This document shows positions 48,773 through 60,387 of a DNA stretch of 64,000 nt, one piece after another; within the stretch, counting starts at the first letter, position 1; every line of letters begins with the position of its first letter. This DNA comes from Tigriopus japonicus (taxonomy: Eukaryota; Arthropoda; Copepoda; Harpacticoida; Harpacticidae): NCBI GenBank assembly GCA_010645155.1, contig JAAGOF010000088.1, positions 677,933 to 741,932 of the forward strand, read 5' to 3'. Position numbers and translations under genes: made by a program. Below the pieces are notes generated by a model. It made no database searches, was not told where the DNA came from, and worked only from the letters and a program-made list of their open reading frames with translations.

Positions 48773-49842
48773 CTACTTTTTAACCCTCTCCTTGGTTCGA
48801 CGGATGAACCTCATGAGGGATTCGTTCTTTACCACAGGAATATTGGGACAGAGCATTCGTGCTGCAGAAAACACGCCTTCTGCAGTCATATCCGGATGTT
48901 CGTTGACTAATTTTCGAATCTGATCTTGAAACTCTTCGAAAAGGAATACTTTCTTGGGAATTGGCGGATGTGAGTGTTCACCCAACGAGTTCTTGAGCAC
49001 ACATTGCCCATCCATGTAGGTGATAACTTTGGACTTGCACTTTTTATCTTTGCATTTCCACAAACCCATGGATAAAGTGGTTTCATCTGGAAATTGACCC
49101 AAAAAAAATTAACATTGATAAATTTACTATACGCCTTGCATTTCTACTCACGTCTTCGAGCTCTCCATTTCTCTGCATAAAACTTGTGCCCTTTGTAAAT
49201 AAGAGAATCGTTGGTTTGGTTGTTCTTGACAATGGTTACTTCAAAATCTAAATTGTCATCACTGGTGTTGTATTTCTGCAAATTTGGCGGTCGTGGCTTT
49301 GGTCGCTTGCGTTTCAAGTTCACATTAACCGGTTCCATGGCGTCCACGTCGGTTTCTTCATGTTTTACCAGACTGAAGATAGGCTCCTCATGGAGTTTTT
49401 CATCTTTGGCTGATAGTTGTATGTTGGAGGATTCAGGTTTGCGAGCTATATCTTCATCTTCTGCTTCTATCCCTGTCTCGTAATCAGAAAGAGGGGTTTG
49501 TGAGTTTTCATCTTGGCTTTGATCATCCACTTCAATGGGATCTTGAGAGTGATCCATTTGATTATCGATAAAGGAGTCAATGACGCCATCTTGCTCGGTT
49601 TGATTGCCTTGTTCCACCAAGGTCTTGAGCTGATATTCCAAACTCTCGATTTGAACAATGAGATCGTAGCAAAGCACGCAAACAAATCCGGATTCAAACT
49701 CAATTTTGGTGAGATCATAGAGCTTAAAGAGAACCTTAACACCCACCATTGGTGTCCTTTGAGAGGTGCTGTGCCAATGGTCTTTTACACCTGATTTGAC
49801 AATTGGATTTGTTTTGACAGTTTTACAAACGCTACACTTCAT
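48773..49842 (-). CDS. ZAD-like/FLYWCH zinc-finger protein, paralogue C
   Basis: Two exons (49842-49152 and 49086-48773) joined in phase 1 give 335 codons and 334 residues. The N-terminal module has CSVC, WHSTSQRTPMVGVKVLFKLY and GFVCVLCYDLIVQIESLE. An acidic linker and a basic KRKRPKPRPP stretch precede the FLYWCH domain: DNLDFEV, LIYKGHKFY, then across the intron LWKCKDKKCKSKVITY and HSH. The tail is FLFEEFQDQIRKLVNEHPDM to LMRFIRRTK. The basic run could act in nuclear import. The neighbours are paralogues B and D, about 370-400 bp away on each side. Confidence 0.88.
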
Positions 49843-50207
49843 TTTATTTTGATTATTGATGTATATTTAATTTACTTTGGTTGTTGCTCTGATGTTTAGA
49901 TATGTTGTGATGAGAATCAAAGTAGGCAAAATGATTTCAACAGAGGTATTTCGTTGGAAATTTTTGTCATGTTTCTAAAGCCAAAATGCATATGAGACAC
50001 GAATTTCGAATGCTTCTTCACTTTCCTGAACTTCAGATATACATCTAATTGTTGGTGTCAAAGTAGACATCGATTTTCTGACAATCTGTTCTCATGAAGA
50101 ATGAAATCAACCCATCTTGATTGTAAATTCTACGGTGGTCTTTGATCTCAGGGTGACCAAGAATAAAAATTCTTTTAAAAACCTATTTCAACAAACACAC
50201 CTCTATT

Positions 50208-51338
50208 TTATGGACATATTTCAAGACTTGGAGCCACCACAATCTCTTCGTTTTGTTGCCCCTCTAACTCTTCCCGTCTGATCTTTTTCAGCCGTCGAAT
50301 ATTTCTCATAATCGCATTGGTTTTGGCCACGATGATATCTGGACAAAGCATTTGGGCGGAAGTGAATATTCCGTCCGGAGGCATATCCGGATGCTCCCGA
50401 ACCAGACGTCGAATTTGCTCTTGGAATTCAGCATAGAGTAACACTTCCGTGTTCGGGGGATGACTATGTTCCACTAAAGTATCTTTCAGCACACATTGGG
50501 CATTCATGTAGGAGATAACTCGGCTTTTGCACTGCTTGTGTCGACATCGCCAGACATCCATGGTTTCATTACTTTCATCTGAAGACGGATATGATATAAT
50601 TTATACTCTTAAGAATTGAAGGACAAAGCCATACCAAAACTTACTTCTGCGAGAACGCCAACCTTCTTGGTAAAACTTGTAGCCTTGGTAGATGAGAGCA
50701 TCCCGTTTGTTGGTGGTTTTGCCCAAGGACACATCAAAGTCCAAATTATCGGCTTGAGTGTTGTATATTCTGGCTTTAAACCGGGTGGGTTTGCGAAGGC
50801 GGCTCAATTTCACATTAATAGGGACATTATCATCCGCAGTCGGTTCCTCTTGTTTGATCACGGTATCATGGAATGTGATCTCCTGTGTTTTAGGCCGGGA
50901 TCTCTTTGGTTGTGGAACATACTCATCGTCATCTTCTTGATCATCGTGATTGTCCAAGTTTTTATCGTTGAATAGCTGTTCCGAATCTTCCACTTGATCT
51001 GAATGACTGGCTTGAGATGATCCAAACTCTGGATTCGAACAATCAAAATCACTTTGTTCCTCAACAAGATGATCGATGGCAGTCTCACGATCAAAATGAG
51101 AGCCTTGTTCCACCAAGATCTTGAGCTGGTTCTCCAAGCTCTCAATTTGGACCACGAGATCAAAGCAGACCTCGCAAAGGAAACCGGACTCAAATTCGGT
51201 TTTGGTGAGGTCATAAAGCTTGAAGAGAACTCGGACTCCCGTTAGAGGCGTTCTTTGGGATGTGGCGTGCCATTGTGAATGGGCGGGGGCGTGAACGATG
51301 TTGTCCTTGACGGTTTTGCACACACTGCAACGCATCAT
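50208..51338 (-). CDS. ZAD-like/FLYWCH zinc-finger protein, paralogue D
   Basis: Two exons (51338-50645 and 50578-50208) joined in phase 1 give 355 codons and 354 residues. The N-terminal module has CSVC, WHATSQRTPLTGVRVLFKLY and GFLCEVCFDLVVQIESLE. The linker is acidic (DDQEDDDEYVPQ) with a basic PKRSRPK. The FLYWCH domain has DNLDFDV, LIYQGYKFY and, after the intron, VWRCRHKQCKSRVISY and HSH. The tail is LLYAEFQEQIRRLVREHPDM to IMRNIRRLKKIRREE. It is the 5'-most gene of the cluster and is divergent from TFIIH p52, 678 bp away. Confidence 0.88.
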
Positions 51339-52016
51339 GGTGTAGTGGCCAATGCGAAATCGGCTTCAGAAAGACTCAGCCGGAGAACAAGACCTCCTGA
51401 AAATTGGATCTTCTTTGAAAGGTCAACAATGAGATTACTACAGTGGCGCCACCATTGGAAAAAGTTTGATATCAGGAAGCAGGTGTTTCAGCACATTAAA
51501 ATTCACACAAATATATTCTAAACGAACACTTCAGCTGCGATGCTTAAGGATTATCCGTAAATGATAAATTTGAATTCTAGCTTGATTTTAATGTCTTAAA
51601 TATCATCATGGTGCATTGAATTCAAAGAAAGTAGCGTCGGCTGTTTTTGCCTGATGGTTTCATTTTTCATTTTTCTTTCCACTTAAGTGCCAAAAAGAAT
51701 TAGAAGCCAAGTTTGTTTATCTTTCATTCAAAACCCTTTCAGCAGCGCCGCAAGCGGTATCTTTTTAAACTTTTTGATTATCTACACCAAGTTCATTCTT
51801 TGCTCAACGAAGAATTCAAGCTCACTGAACATTACATTGCGAAAACTTCTGAAAACCATCTTTCCTTACTTGTAAAAAGCGATGAATTGGAAATGTGTCG
51901 TTAATTGAAATCTTCATTTTTCCCTTTTTTATTTGTCCGGTCACTCTGGATTTCAATTAAAGTCAATCCACAACAAAACCTCACATTAAGTGCGGCTCAG
52001 CATTCGCACGCAAAAC
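51339..52016. promoter_or_regulatory. Divergent promoter interval between paralogue D and TFIIH p52
   Basis: A 678-bp interval between two divergent start codons. It must hold both promoters, but I see no clear TATA box or named element. Its short open frames lack recognisable domains. Confidence 0.4.
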
Positions 52017-54636
52017 ATGTCTTTGCTCCAATGTGCCAATTTGACGGATTATCTCAAGACTTTGGGACCGGCGCAATTGGAAAATCTTTACGTCCACCCA
52101 GCCACAGCTTTAGCCGTTTTTAGGTGAATGAATTTGGCTATGGAGTGAGATTTTTCTCACTCTTAATGTAATAGTTTGTGAAAGGCTAATTTTGGAGTGT
52201 TAAATCTTTCTAGTCTTTTCTTGTGTTCCTTATTTATGGATGGAAGTTTTCACCTACATTGAACGTTGTTAACAACGCTAGTTTTTGTCTCTTTTTTGGA
52301 ATTTAATCAAGTTTCATAAGTAAACCATTGAAACGATGGTGGAAGACGGAAAAATGATGTGAAAACTATTTGTCATAAGAGTTTAGAATTCAAGAGACTT
52401 TTCATCAATGAGAAGATTTATTGAATAATACTAGAGGATGGCTAAGAGAGTCTACTAAGTATTTTTTTCAGGCCAATTACTGTCATGGTTTAAAAGCCTA
52501 TTCTGTTCCCAAACCATCCATACTCAATCCTTCACAAGACTTGTATTTGTTAAGCTTGATGAAAAAATGCCCCCCGTTTTCTCAAAATGTGCATTTGATT
52601 TTCATCTTTACTGTAGTACTTCAAGTCAGCGATCATGCTGTTGTTTTCCCCCTGGTTTCAGAGAGCTTCCTTTGTTGGGTCAGCATTATGTGCTCCGATT
52701 GTTGCACGTGGAACAAAGTGTGCCCAAGGCTGTGGTCTCCTCTTGGGTTTCCAGAGTGGACCAGTACCAAAAGATGGAAGTCCAAGCCATGGAGGCCCTC
52801 ACCAGTTTACGCGTTTGGACCTCGGTCACCAATCAAGCTGGCATGGAATCACTTACTCTTGACGAGACATTCAAACAAAATCTGAAGACCGCGCTCATGG
52901 GAGGGTATGTAAGGATCAATTTCCTATGATTTTGATCAATCAGCATTTGATAGGTCAAAGGGAGTCCTTCTAATATATGTGCATGAAAAGTAGAGGGCTT
53001 TCCAAAGAGCAAAACAAAGATTCCGAAATTTGAAGGCTAGACTTTTTAAACGAGATTCACACCCTTTTTGAACATGATTGTTATGGATTAAGAAAATCAC
53101 TATCACCGTGATTGGCGACAATATCGGGTTAAACGGGAAAAGGTCAGATCTCTAGAATTTCTGAGCTTCTTTTCGCAGGAAAATCCTTCTGTAGTCAAAC
53201 TCTTACTTTCAAAAAGTTCATAATTCGTTGGATGAGAGTCTGAGTGTTCTGTACTTTATTTAGAGGCGCTCCGTGGACGACATCGCGTTATTTGGATTTG
53301 GATCCGAACCGCAGAGATGCAGCTTATCTTGATCAATACTCCCAAGAGCGATGGGACACCGTTCTGCATTATATGGTGGGCTCCTCACAACAAGAAGGCA
53401 TCTCTGCTGATGCCGTCCGAATTCTACTCAGTTCAGGCTTGATGGTTGTCACTCCGGGAACCACTGAGCCAACCATTACCCGATCCGGTTTTCAAGTATA
53501 TCTTGTGTTTCAAAGATTGTCGTAATAGTGAACAGAATTTTCAATGGGTTCTTTTACCATTTCACCTAGTTCCTTCTGATGGACACGCCTTCGCAGGTTT
53601 GGTTCTTCATCCTTCAGTATTTGGATTCAGTGAAATCGCGGAATTTGAATCTCACGGAATGCCTCAATTTCTTATTCCAACTTTCCTTCTCGGAACTGGG
53701 GAAGGTAACGCTTACATAAAATTAACTTTCTTGTTTAATCTTGATTACAAAACTTGAGTTTTTTGATTGCAGGATTATAGCACAAGTGGATTGAGTCATG
53801 GTCTGTTGGTATTCCTTCAACACCTACGCGAATTTGGGCTGGTTTATCAAAGAAAAGTAAGAGCCTCAAACGAAAATCCTGAATACAAGTAAAAATGTGA
53901 CATTTTCAGAGAAGTGCCGGTCGTTTTTATCCCACGCGATTAGCCTTGAACATTGCATCTGGAGAGAACAAAAGTCTTTTAGAACGCCATAGAGAAGGTT
54001 ACATCGTGGTTGAGACCAATTATCGAATCTACGCTTACACCAACTCCAATCTTCAAGTCGCTCTCATTGGTCTCTTTGCCGAAGTTCTATACAGGTAAGA
54101 GAGCCAAGGTGTGTTATTTGCCACTTCAATGAAAAAATCTTCGTCGTTAGGTTTCCAAATTTGGCCGTGGCCGTTGTTACGCGAGATTCCGTTCGTCAAG
54201 CTCTCCGTGGCGGAATCACAGCCTCGCAAATTGTGCGATTCCTCCAAATGCATGCGCATCCTCGTCAACAAGAGCAATCGCAGAAGAAGAAACGCGACGA
54301 AAAGCTTAACAATGAACGGGCCAAAGATGTCATCCCAGGAACCGTTGTGGATCAAATCTACTTGTGGGAAAAAGAGCGCAATCGGTAACATTTCATTTGG
54401 GGATGTTTTATCTTTAAGATAACAATAATGGGTTTGTTTTAGGTTCACGTTTGAAGAGGGTGTGCTCTACAATCAGTTCTTGTCCCAAGGTGATTACGAG
54501 ACGGTCAAAAATTATGCAGATGCTCAAGGCGTTCTGAATTGGTCCAATGACCAAAACCGAACTATCATTGTATCTCGTGCCGGTCACGATGATGTGAGAA
54601 AATTTTGGCGACGCCATTCTCGAGGAGGCAATTAAC
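52017..54636 (+). CDS. GTF2H4: TFIIH subunit 4 (p52/Tfb2), frame shifted near the C terminus
   Basis: p52 anchors and stimulates XPB in TFIIH, in transcription initiation and excision repair. Eight exons fit: 52017-52123, 52662-52904, 53264-53495, 53570-53704, 53773-53856, 53910-54094, 54151-54384 and 54443-54636. Exon 1 encodes [20 protein letters not shown], then [10 protein letters not shown]. Later motifs are [79 protein letters not shown] and [15 protein letters not shown]. The conserved end [17 protein letters not shown] needs four A residues at 54599-54602, but the sequence has five. The frame therefore slips after VRK and as written would run on about 45 residues past a likely AATAAA. 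An assembly indel is the simplest explanation. Corrected length is 470 residues, close to the human 462. Confidence 0.92.
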
Positions 54637-54749
54637 CCTCCTGCAAGTGTCAATAAATATATATTGCATTTTTTTCATGCACCAAGGTTACCCAAAAGAA
54701 AGAATAAAAAGACTGTACAATCTATTTCTTTCGAAGTATTGAAGACTTA

Positions 54750-55519
54750 ATCTCAGGGGTCGGCAACCATAAAGAGACAAAGGCTCACTCACAAACGTAG
54801 ATGAATTTACGGCGAGGCCCTCATTCTTAAAACAGAGATTCCGGCTTTTTGCTTGTTTTTCGCCGTGTTCTGGCTCTGAATTTTTGAAAAAATAAGCAAT
54901 GCGTCTATAAGAAGATTTTTTTGATCATTCTCTCGTTTCCACAAATTCAGTACTGTAAAGAGATTAAACGATGAAAAAGAGTTCAGAACTTTCTGCACAT
55001 TTTTAGCCGTTCCCGTTAGCCGTTAACCGTAAATAGATTTAAAAACGAAAATTTTCCAGAATTTGATTGGAAAGTGATGTAGATTGGGGAAAGAATGACT
55101 ATGATTTTGAATACGGGTTGATAAGGATTAGAAAATTAAATTATTGGACTTCTTGGCACTTTTCATGAATATTCAACTGAGGATTCTGGGGCCAAAATGG
55201 CTAGGGATGCATCAGAGTTGAGACTAACCTTCCCAAAAAGTACTCGACTTTTACATTCTTCGTGTTGACAATCAATCAAAACAAGAAAATTTCACTCATG
55301 TATTAAACTTGAATTATGAAATGCCCGAGCCTAGATCAGACCTAACCCTAGCCAGTTTGGCCCCAAGATCTCCAGCTGAATTCGTCCGCCAACAGTCTTC
55401 CATTGATGAGACGATGACTTTCTATTCCAAGTTTATTTACATTTCAAGTCATATTCACAATAACATCAACAAAATTCGAGACCAGCAGTACATATTTACA
55501 AGTCACCTCATGACCCGTT
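54750..55519. other. Convergent 3' region with a possible hAT terminus
   Basis: The interval lies between the p52 and small heat-shock stop codons. CAGGGGTCGGCAACC at 54754-54768 matches a common hAT terminal-repeat motif, but I find no inverted partner, so it may be a truncated element. Nothing else is assignable. Confidence 0.4.
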
Positions 55520-56347
55520 CTAATCTTCATTGTCTTCCAAATTAATGGCCAATTTGCGCGGTTCGTTACCAATAGCCTTTTTTGGGTCTTTGGGTGCAGT
55601 AATAGTTAGTTTCCCTTGCTTGTCCAAGCGAGTCTTCACATCCTTCAGTTGACAATTCTTGGGCAAAGTGAACGATTTGTGGACTTGTCGCGAAATGTGT
55701 CGACCTTCACTCTTATCCTCGAAATGTCCAGAGATGTTGATCACACCATTAGGAGTGAGTTCCACTTGAAGATCTTCCGGTTTGAACCCAGAGACATCCA
55801 TATTCAATTGGAATGCCTCATCCGAATCCTTAATTTCGCTCTTATTGGAATCCAAAAATTCCCCTGACATGAATTTGGGAATGATTTCGAAGGGAGAATC
55901 CTCATCCTCGTTCTTCCGAAGCCTCTTCTCAGGAACATATTTAGGAACTGTCAAATGGAGTGTTCCATCTTTGTATTCCGATTCGAGATCATCGGTGAGG
56001 CAATCCTCGGGGAGATCCAAGGATTTAGAGAATCTCTTAGTCATAACCACTCCGTCCTCGCCTTGTTCTTCAGCATTGGCCACAATGGTTAATCTTGTAT
56101 AAGAGTTGTTGAGGCCCAAATGGAAATCGTCAGCATTAAACCCTTTTACGGAAAGTTTTGCTTCGAAGTGATCCCGACAATCTTTCCACTCGGATGGAAG
56201 GGGCCTTTTGGATTTGGTTATGGGTTTAGGTCGATTTAATCTCCGCTTTCGGGATGACACCCAAGGGAATCCGAAGATATCCTCACTCAGTAAGGAATGG
56301 GGATGGAAAAAGTCACGTTCAGAGCTCATGGGAAACAAGAGAGCCAT
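55520..56347 (-). CDS. Small heat-shock protein with two alpha-crystallin domains
   Basis: An ATP-independent holdase chaperone of the HSP20 family. One exon encodes 275 residues from the ATG of MALLFPMSSERDFF. After an N-terminal region (HSLLSEDIFGFPW) and a basic linker there are two alpha-crystallin domains. The first, about 58-138, contains FEAKLSVKGFNADDFHLGL and DGTLHLTVPKYVPEK. The second, about 180-262, contains FQLNMDVSGFKPEDLQVEL, GVINISGHFEDKSEGRHIS and KLTITAPKD. Both end in the family's short L-x-V/I-x-P beta strand. Most animal small HSPs have one such domain; tandem pairs are uncommon. It has no intron, and heat-shock elements and a TATA box lie just upstream. Confidence 0.9.
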   Translation of the reverse strand: MALLFPMSSERDFFHPHSLLSEDIFGFPWVSSRKRRLNRPKPITKSKRPLPSEWKDCRDHFEAKLSVKGFNADDFHLGLNNSYTRLTIVANAEEQGEDGVVMTKRFSKSLDLPEDCLTDDLESEYKDGTLHLTVPKYVPEKRLRKNEDEDSPFEIIPKFMSGEFLDSNKSEIKDSDEAFQLNMDVSGFKPEDLQVELTPNGVINISGHFEDKSEGRHISRQVHKSFTLPKNCQLKDVKTRLDKQGKLTITAPKDPKKAIGNEPRKLAINLEDNED

Positions 56348-56426
56348 TTTTCGTGTCGTTTGTAGCACTGTTTCTTCGATTTATTCGCTTTCTTAATTAT
56401 TTGCAATGAAAGGGAGTCATCGGCAT

Positions 56427-56554
56427 TATATAGGACTAAGGAAATTTCTGGACATATCTCGAGCCCAATGTGCGCGTTGTGTTCTCGTTTAGACACGCTG
56501 AGCCGTGTTTATTTACTTTCTAGAAGAGCCCCGTCCAGCCGAGAACTTTCTCGG
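56427..56554 (-). promoter_or_regulatory. Heat-shock promoter: TATA box and three heat-shock elements
   Basis: Reading away from the small HSP start (ATG at 56347), a TATATAAT-type box lies at 56425-56432. Inverted GAA/TTC pairs of the heat-shock element type occur at 56441-56448 (GAAatTTC), 56518-56525 (TTCtaGAA) and 56543-56550 (GAActTTC). This is the expected layout for HSF control. Binding is inferred from the motif only. Confidence 0.7.
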
Positions 56555-56559
56555 CTCGA

Positions 56560-57534
56560 TTTTGACGGACCGGCTGCACTAGAACACCGTTGAGGGTGAC
56601 TGACTATGAAAGAAGGAAAAACGTTCAATACTTAAAGAACGTTTGGTTAAGATTGTGACGATCCCAAGAAGGGAGCGGGGAAAATTGCTTCAAGGAATCA
56701 CAGTTTCGTTTCTAGTAGTAACCTCAATATCTTTGGAACGTTAGGCTTAGATGTGGATAAACACTTTGCATTTTAAAATGTAGCTTAACTTTACCAACAT
56801 CACCATTTTGTGTCAAAGTCCTATTTTTGAAGAGTTTTGTGAGCTGTATTTGTTACTTCTGTACGAATAATGTAAAACGTATAAACGTTAGCCTTGGTTT
56901 TCACGTCCCAGAAATGCATGGATGAAAAAATAACTGAGATCAAAGTTTTAATGAAAAGTGGTCTTAAGTTTGCCCGTTTTGTTCCGACTTGTTCCAAGAA
57001 GCACTGGATTGTGGTTCTTGCTTGTTCTCAATCTTGTAAATTCTAGAAGTCCTAAAGCAAGTGTCAACTGAAACAAAGTACTATTCAGGTGGCATTTTTG
57101 CAGGCTGCCAAAAGAATCTTTATCTCAGAATAAGATATTAAACTGGTGTTTTTTCCAAACATGTCATGCCGATTTGCCAGTTTTGATTACTTTGCAGATG
57201 TTCTTAATTCCAAACATAAAGAAAATGGTCTGCGTTCATAAAAATTTTTTTCCAGCTTTGTTTGAACTATTGGGCATGGGGAAAAGGTCACAAGCAAAAC
57301 GATCACGGGTAAATAGGTCACAGTAAAAATGTCACAAGGTGCAAAAGACCTGCACAGCTCTAAAGCGAGACTAGGGGTGACCACAGGAACCCTAATCTGT
57401 TCCATGATAAATATGTCTGGGTGAAATATTGTCATGTTAAGGCTTTATCACTTGTAACCCATTTCAGACATTGAAAAAATACTCTCATAATGGTTTCATT
57501 ACCACATATGAATACTTTTGACTGGATGTGCACA
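56560..57534. other. Intergenic, nothing assignable
   Basis: AT-rich sequence between the heat-shock promoter and the LINE. No domain, splice pattern or repeat that I can support. Confidence 0.45.
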
Positions 57535-57850
57535 TTCCATCATCTTGGATGACAACTTCTAAATCCTTCATGGACGATACCTGCTCAATATCACAAACTC
57601 CATTGTCATTGTCTTTGAGTGGAACATCTAATTTTGACGCGCCATACGTCATTGTGTCGAATTTCATCCCGTTTAAAACCATGTTACTCGCGCCAACCCC
57701 ATGAGTAGACTTTCTCCAAGTCATCAAGTAGACTTTTTGAGTCCTGACCACTCCTTCCTTAAACTAATTCGGTGTCATCAGTAGAGACAGGAAGTTTAGA
57801 CGAATAAAACTGTCAAATTAGACGAAAAAAGGCGAATAAAATTGCCCGAT

Positions 57851-58000
57851 TAGACGAAAAAAACGAATAAAAGGCTTCATTAGACGAAAAAAACGAATAA
57901 AAGGCTTCATTAGACGAAAAAAACGAATAAAAGGCTTCATTAGACGAAAAAAACGAATAAAAGGCTTCATTAGACGAAAAAAACGAATAAAAGGCTTCAT
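57851..58000. repeat. 30-bp tandem repeat, five identical units
   Basis: Five exact 30-bp units beginning TAGACGAAAAAAACGAATAA lie end to end, with degenerate units on both sides. Because 30 is a multiple of three, the minus strand reads as a long repetitive open frame with a 10-residue period; I do not regard that as a gene. The unit resembles the terminal sequence of hAT element D, so it probably arose by slippage within that element. Confidence 0.95.
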
Positions 58001-58589
58001 TAGACGAAAAAAGACGAAAAAAATTGACTTTCACTGTAAAAGGACCTTTGAATTGCCTGTAAAGAGGAGACAAAGAGCCTCAAATTGTTGCTCATAGAGA
58101 AGACAAAAAGAGTGTCCCAATTGAGGGGAAACACCTGTTCCCTTGAGCAAAACGGCAAAATTTACAAAAGTAACAAACTGAAAAGTGCCAAATGAGCAAG
58201 AAATGGTCAGTAGTACATATGAATTTAAAAAAAGAGTCCAAACCCGCCCTTTTTTTCAACGTTTTCAGTTAAGAAATATTTAATAGCAAATTTGCTGACA
58301 CATTAATTGTTTGAATAATTGGATAGCTCTTTTTTCAATCCAATAGTGTCCTTTTCTTTCTGTGTCTGTCAGGAAACTCTACAAGTTGAAATTTAAGCAT
58401 GGATCATATTTTGTTCCAGCAAAAAAGCAACTGACAATCAAACTATTACTATGGCCCAAGTTTTGGCGTTGAACTGTTTTGAAAGTGTCTTTTTTTTGGG
58501 GGGGGGCGGATTTTTTAATACTGCTACAAGGAATGGGATTCCCTGTAAAGAGAGTTAGTCATTAATATAGTTTCTATAATTAATATGTA

Positions 58590-59416
58590 TATGAAATTTG
58601 ATCTACCAATGAGTTACTGTTGGCAGATCTGTACAATCCTTGAATAGTGGGTTGGTCAGGAATAGTTTTTTAAAATTTGTCGACTCCTGCCTTAAATGCT
58701 GTGAGAGGATCAGCTCCTACATATTCCCGACGAAGACTAATGGGTAGAAGATTGAACAATAAACGAGCCCGATAAAGAAGAGAGGAGGACCTCATTGTTC
58801 GAACTAGCCTGGATTCCTTGAGATTTGGAGGTGCTCTCAAAAGGCAAGTAAAACCTCTACGATCACTACAACTGATCTCAAAGCCTGGGTTAGGACAGAG
58901 CCCATGAATGCTCTTGAAAACATACAGTATCAGATACCTTTCATACCTTTTCTGAGTACTGTACAGCCCTAACTTCTGGAGCCTCTCCCAATACGAGAGC
59001 TCTCTCATTCCTGTGATGTTCCTAGTAAAACATCTTTGGACCTGCTCGACCTTTTGCAAACCTGCTGAACTCATTGGAGCCCAAATGGGGGAAGCATATT
59101 CAAGATGCGGTTGAACAATCGACTTGTACAGTATTAGCATCGTAATACTATCTCTGGACTTGAAAGTGCGATAGATCCAACCACATGTTTGAAATGCCCT
59201 CCCCACTTTCAACTGGATATGCTCATCAAACTTTCCATCATCTTGGATGACAACTTCTAAATCCTTCATGGACAATACTTGCTCAATATCACAACCTTCA
59301 TTGTCTTTGAGCGGAACATCTAATTTTGACGCACCATGCGTCATTGTGCCGAATTTCATCCCGTTCAATGTTAAGTTACTCTCGCCAACCCAAGAGTAGA
59401 CTTTCTCCAAGTCATC
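58590..59416 (-). mobile_element. LINE 3' fragment nested in hAT element D
   Basis: A 246-codon open frame (58670-59410) encodes the RT C-terminal region: YSWVGESNLTLNGMKFG, LDVPLKDNEGCDIEQV, TMLILYKSIVQPHLEYASP and IWAPMSSAGLQKVEQVQRC, ending TAFKAGVDKF. A tail with GAGTTACTGTTGG follows, as in the 13.9-kb fragment. It is a 5'-truncated copy of the same LINE family as the host element and is open through its whole length, so it is younger. Confidence 0.8.
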
Positions 59417-59811
59417 TACAAAACATGATTTAAAGTTTGAGAAAAAGAAACTTAAAATCCAAGAAAATTTTCCTTTCTTGAATAATCAGACGAAAAAACG
59501 TTGAGTAAAATTGCCGGATTAGACGAAAAAAGACGAATAAAATCCAAATTAGACAAATAGATTTGTCGCGATGAATAAGGGTAAAAAAGACGAATAAAGA
59601 CGGAAAAAGACGAATACGTTTATTCGTCTAAAGTTCCTGTCCCTAGTCATCAGCATATGATGAAATATTGGCTTTTGTATTAAACTTCTGGAGAGGAGCA
59701 ATAAAGAAAATAAACAGGAGTGCACCTAAAACGAACCTTGTGGAACACCTGACTTGACATCATAAATTACTCTAAATGATCCTTCAACCTTAACCATTTG
59801 TTTCCTATCAC

Positions 59812-59971
59812 TAGAGGGAGGATAAAAAAAAAATTTTCCTGCAGAGCAGAAAATCTAGACGTTTTACGATACAGGTCAGCTGGGGTCAGCTGAACACTAA
59901 AGGAGAGCTAGTTGCATCAGCGGTCTAGAATTTCTGCTCTGCAGGAAAAAAAACTTTTTTTCCACCCTCTA
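59812..59971. mobile_element. 160-bp hAT-like MITE E
   Basis: The inverted ends start TAGAGGGAGGATAAAAAAA and include TTTTCCTGCAGAGCAGAAA, mirrored by TTTCTGCTCTGCAGGAAAA and ending CCACCCTCTA. A perfect 8-bp duplication CCTATCAC flanks it (59804-59811 and 59972-59979). It is inserted in the LINE just after the DNVDHG region. Confidence 0.9.
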
Positions 59972-60387
59972 CCTATCACTCATGAAACAAACTACCAATC
60001 CTACAAGAAGACCTTACCTTGGATCCCAAACTCTTTGAGTTGATTGAGCAAAAGGCCATGATCTACGTTATCAAAGACATTGGCAAAGTTAAGATACACT
60101 ACATGAACTGACTCGTGACTTTCAAGTCCCTCAATAATCTGCTCAATATGGTCAACCAGTTGGGTTACTGCGATAAAATGAGCTCGAAGGCCATGCTGTC
60201 CAGAAGGAATTATATCGTGGACTTGCAAATAATCTAAAAGCTTGGACTTCATCTTCTTCTCAAAAACTTTTGCCATACTAGAGGGCAGTGAAATGGGCCT
60301 ATAATTACTTGGATGAGACTTATTTCCGCCCTTAAAAATTGGAACAACACGAGATACTTCCAATGAGAAGGGAAACGTGCCCTGATC

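Larger units (their letters stand above)
57782..59645. mobile_element. hAT-like element D, inserted at the LINE YADD motif
   Basis: The 1,864-bp element starts TAGAGACAGGAAGTTTAGAC and ends with the inverted GTCTAAAGTTCCTGTCCCTA. It is flanked by a perfect 8-bp duplication GTCATCAG (57774-57781 and 59646-59653). Inside are many TTAGACGAATAAA-like units, a 30-bp tandem array and a second LINE fragment. I see no hAT transposase, so it is non-autonomous. Confidence 0.88.

Noticed and set aside
57813..58073. Repetitive open frame with a ten-residue period on the minus strand
   Set aside because: It is simply the 30-bp noncoding tandem repeat of hAT element D read in a frame without stops.
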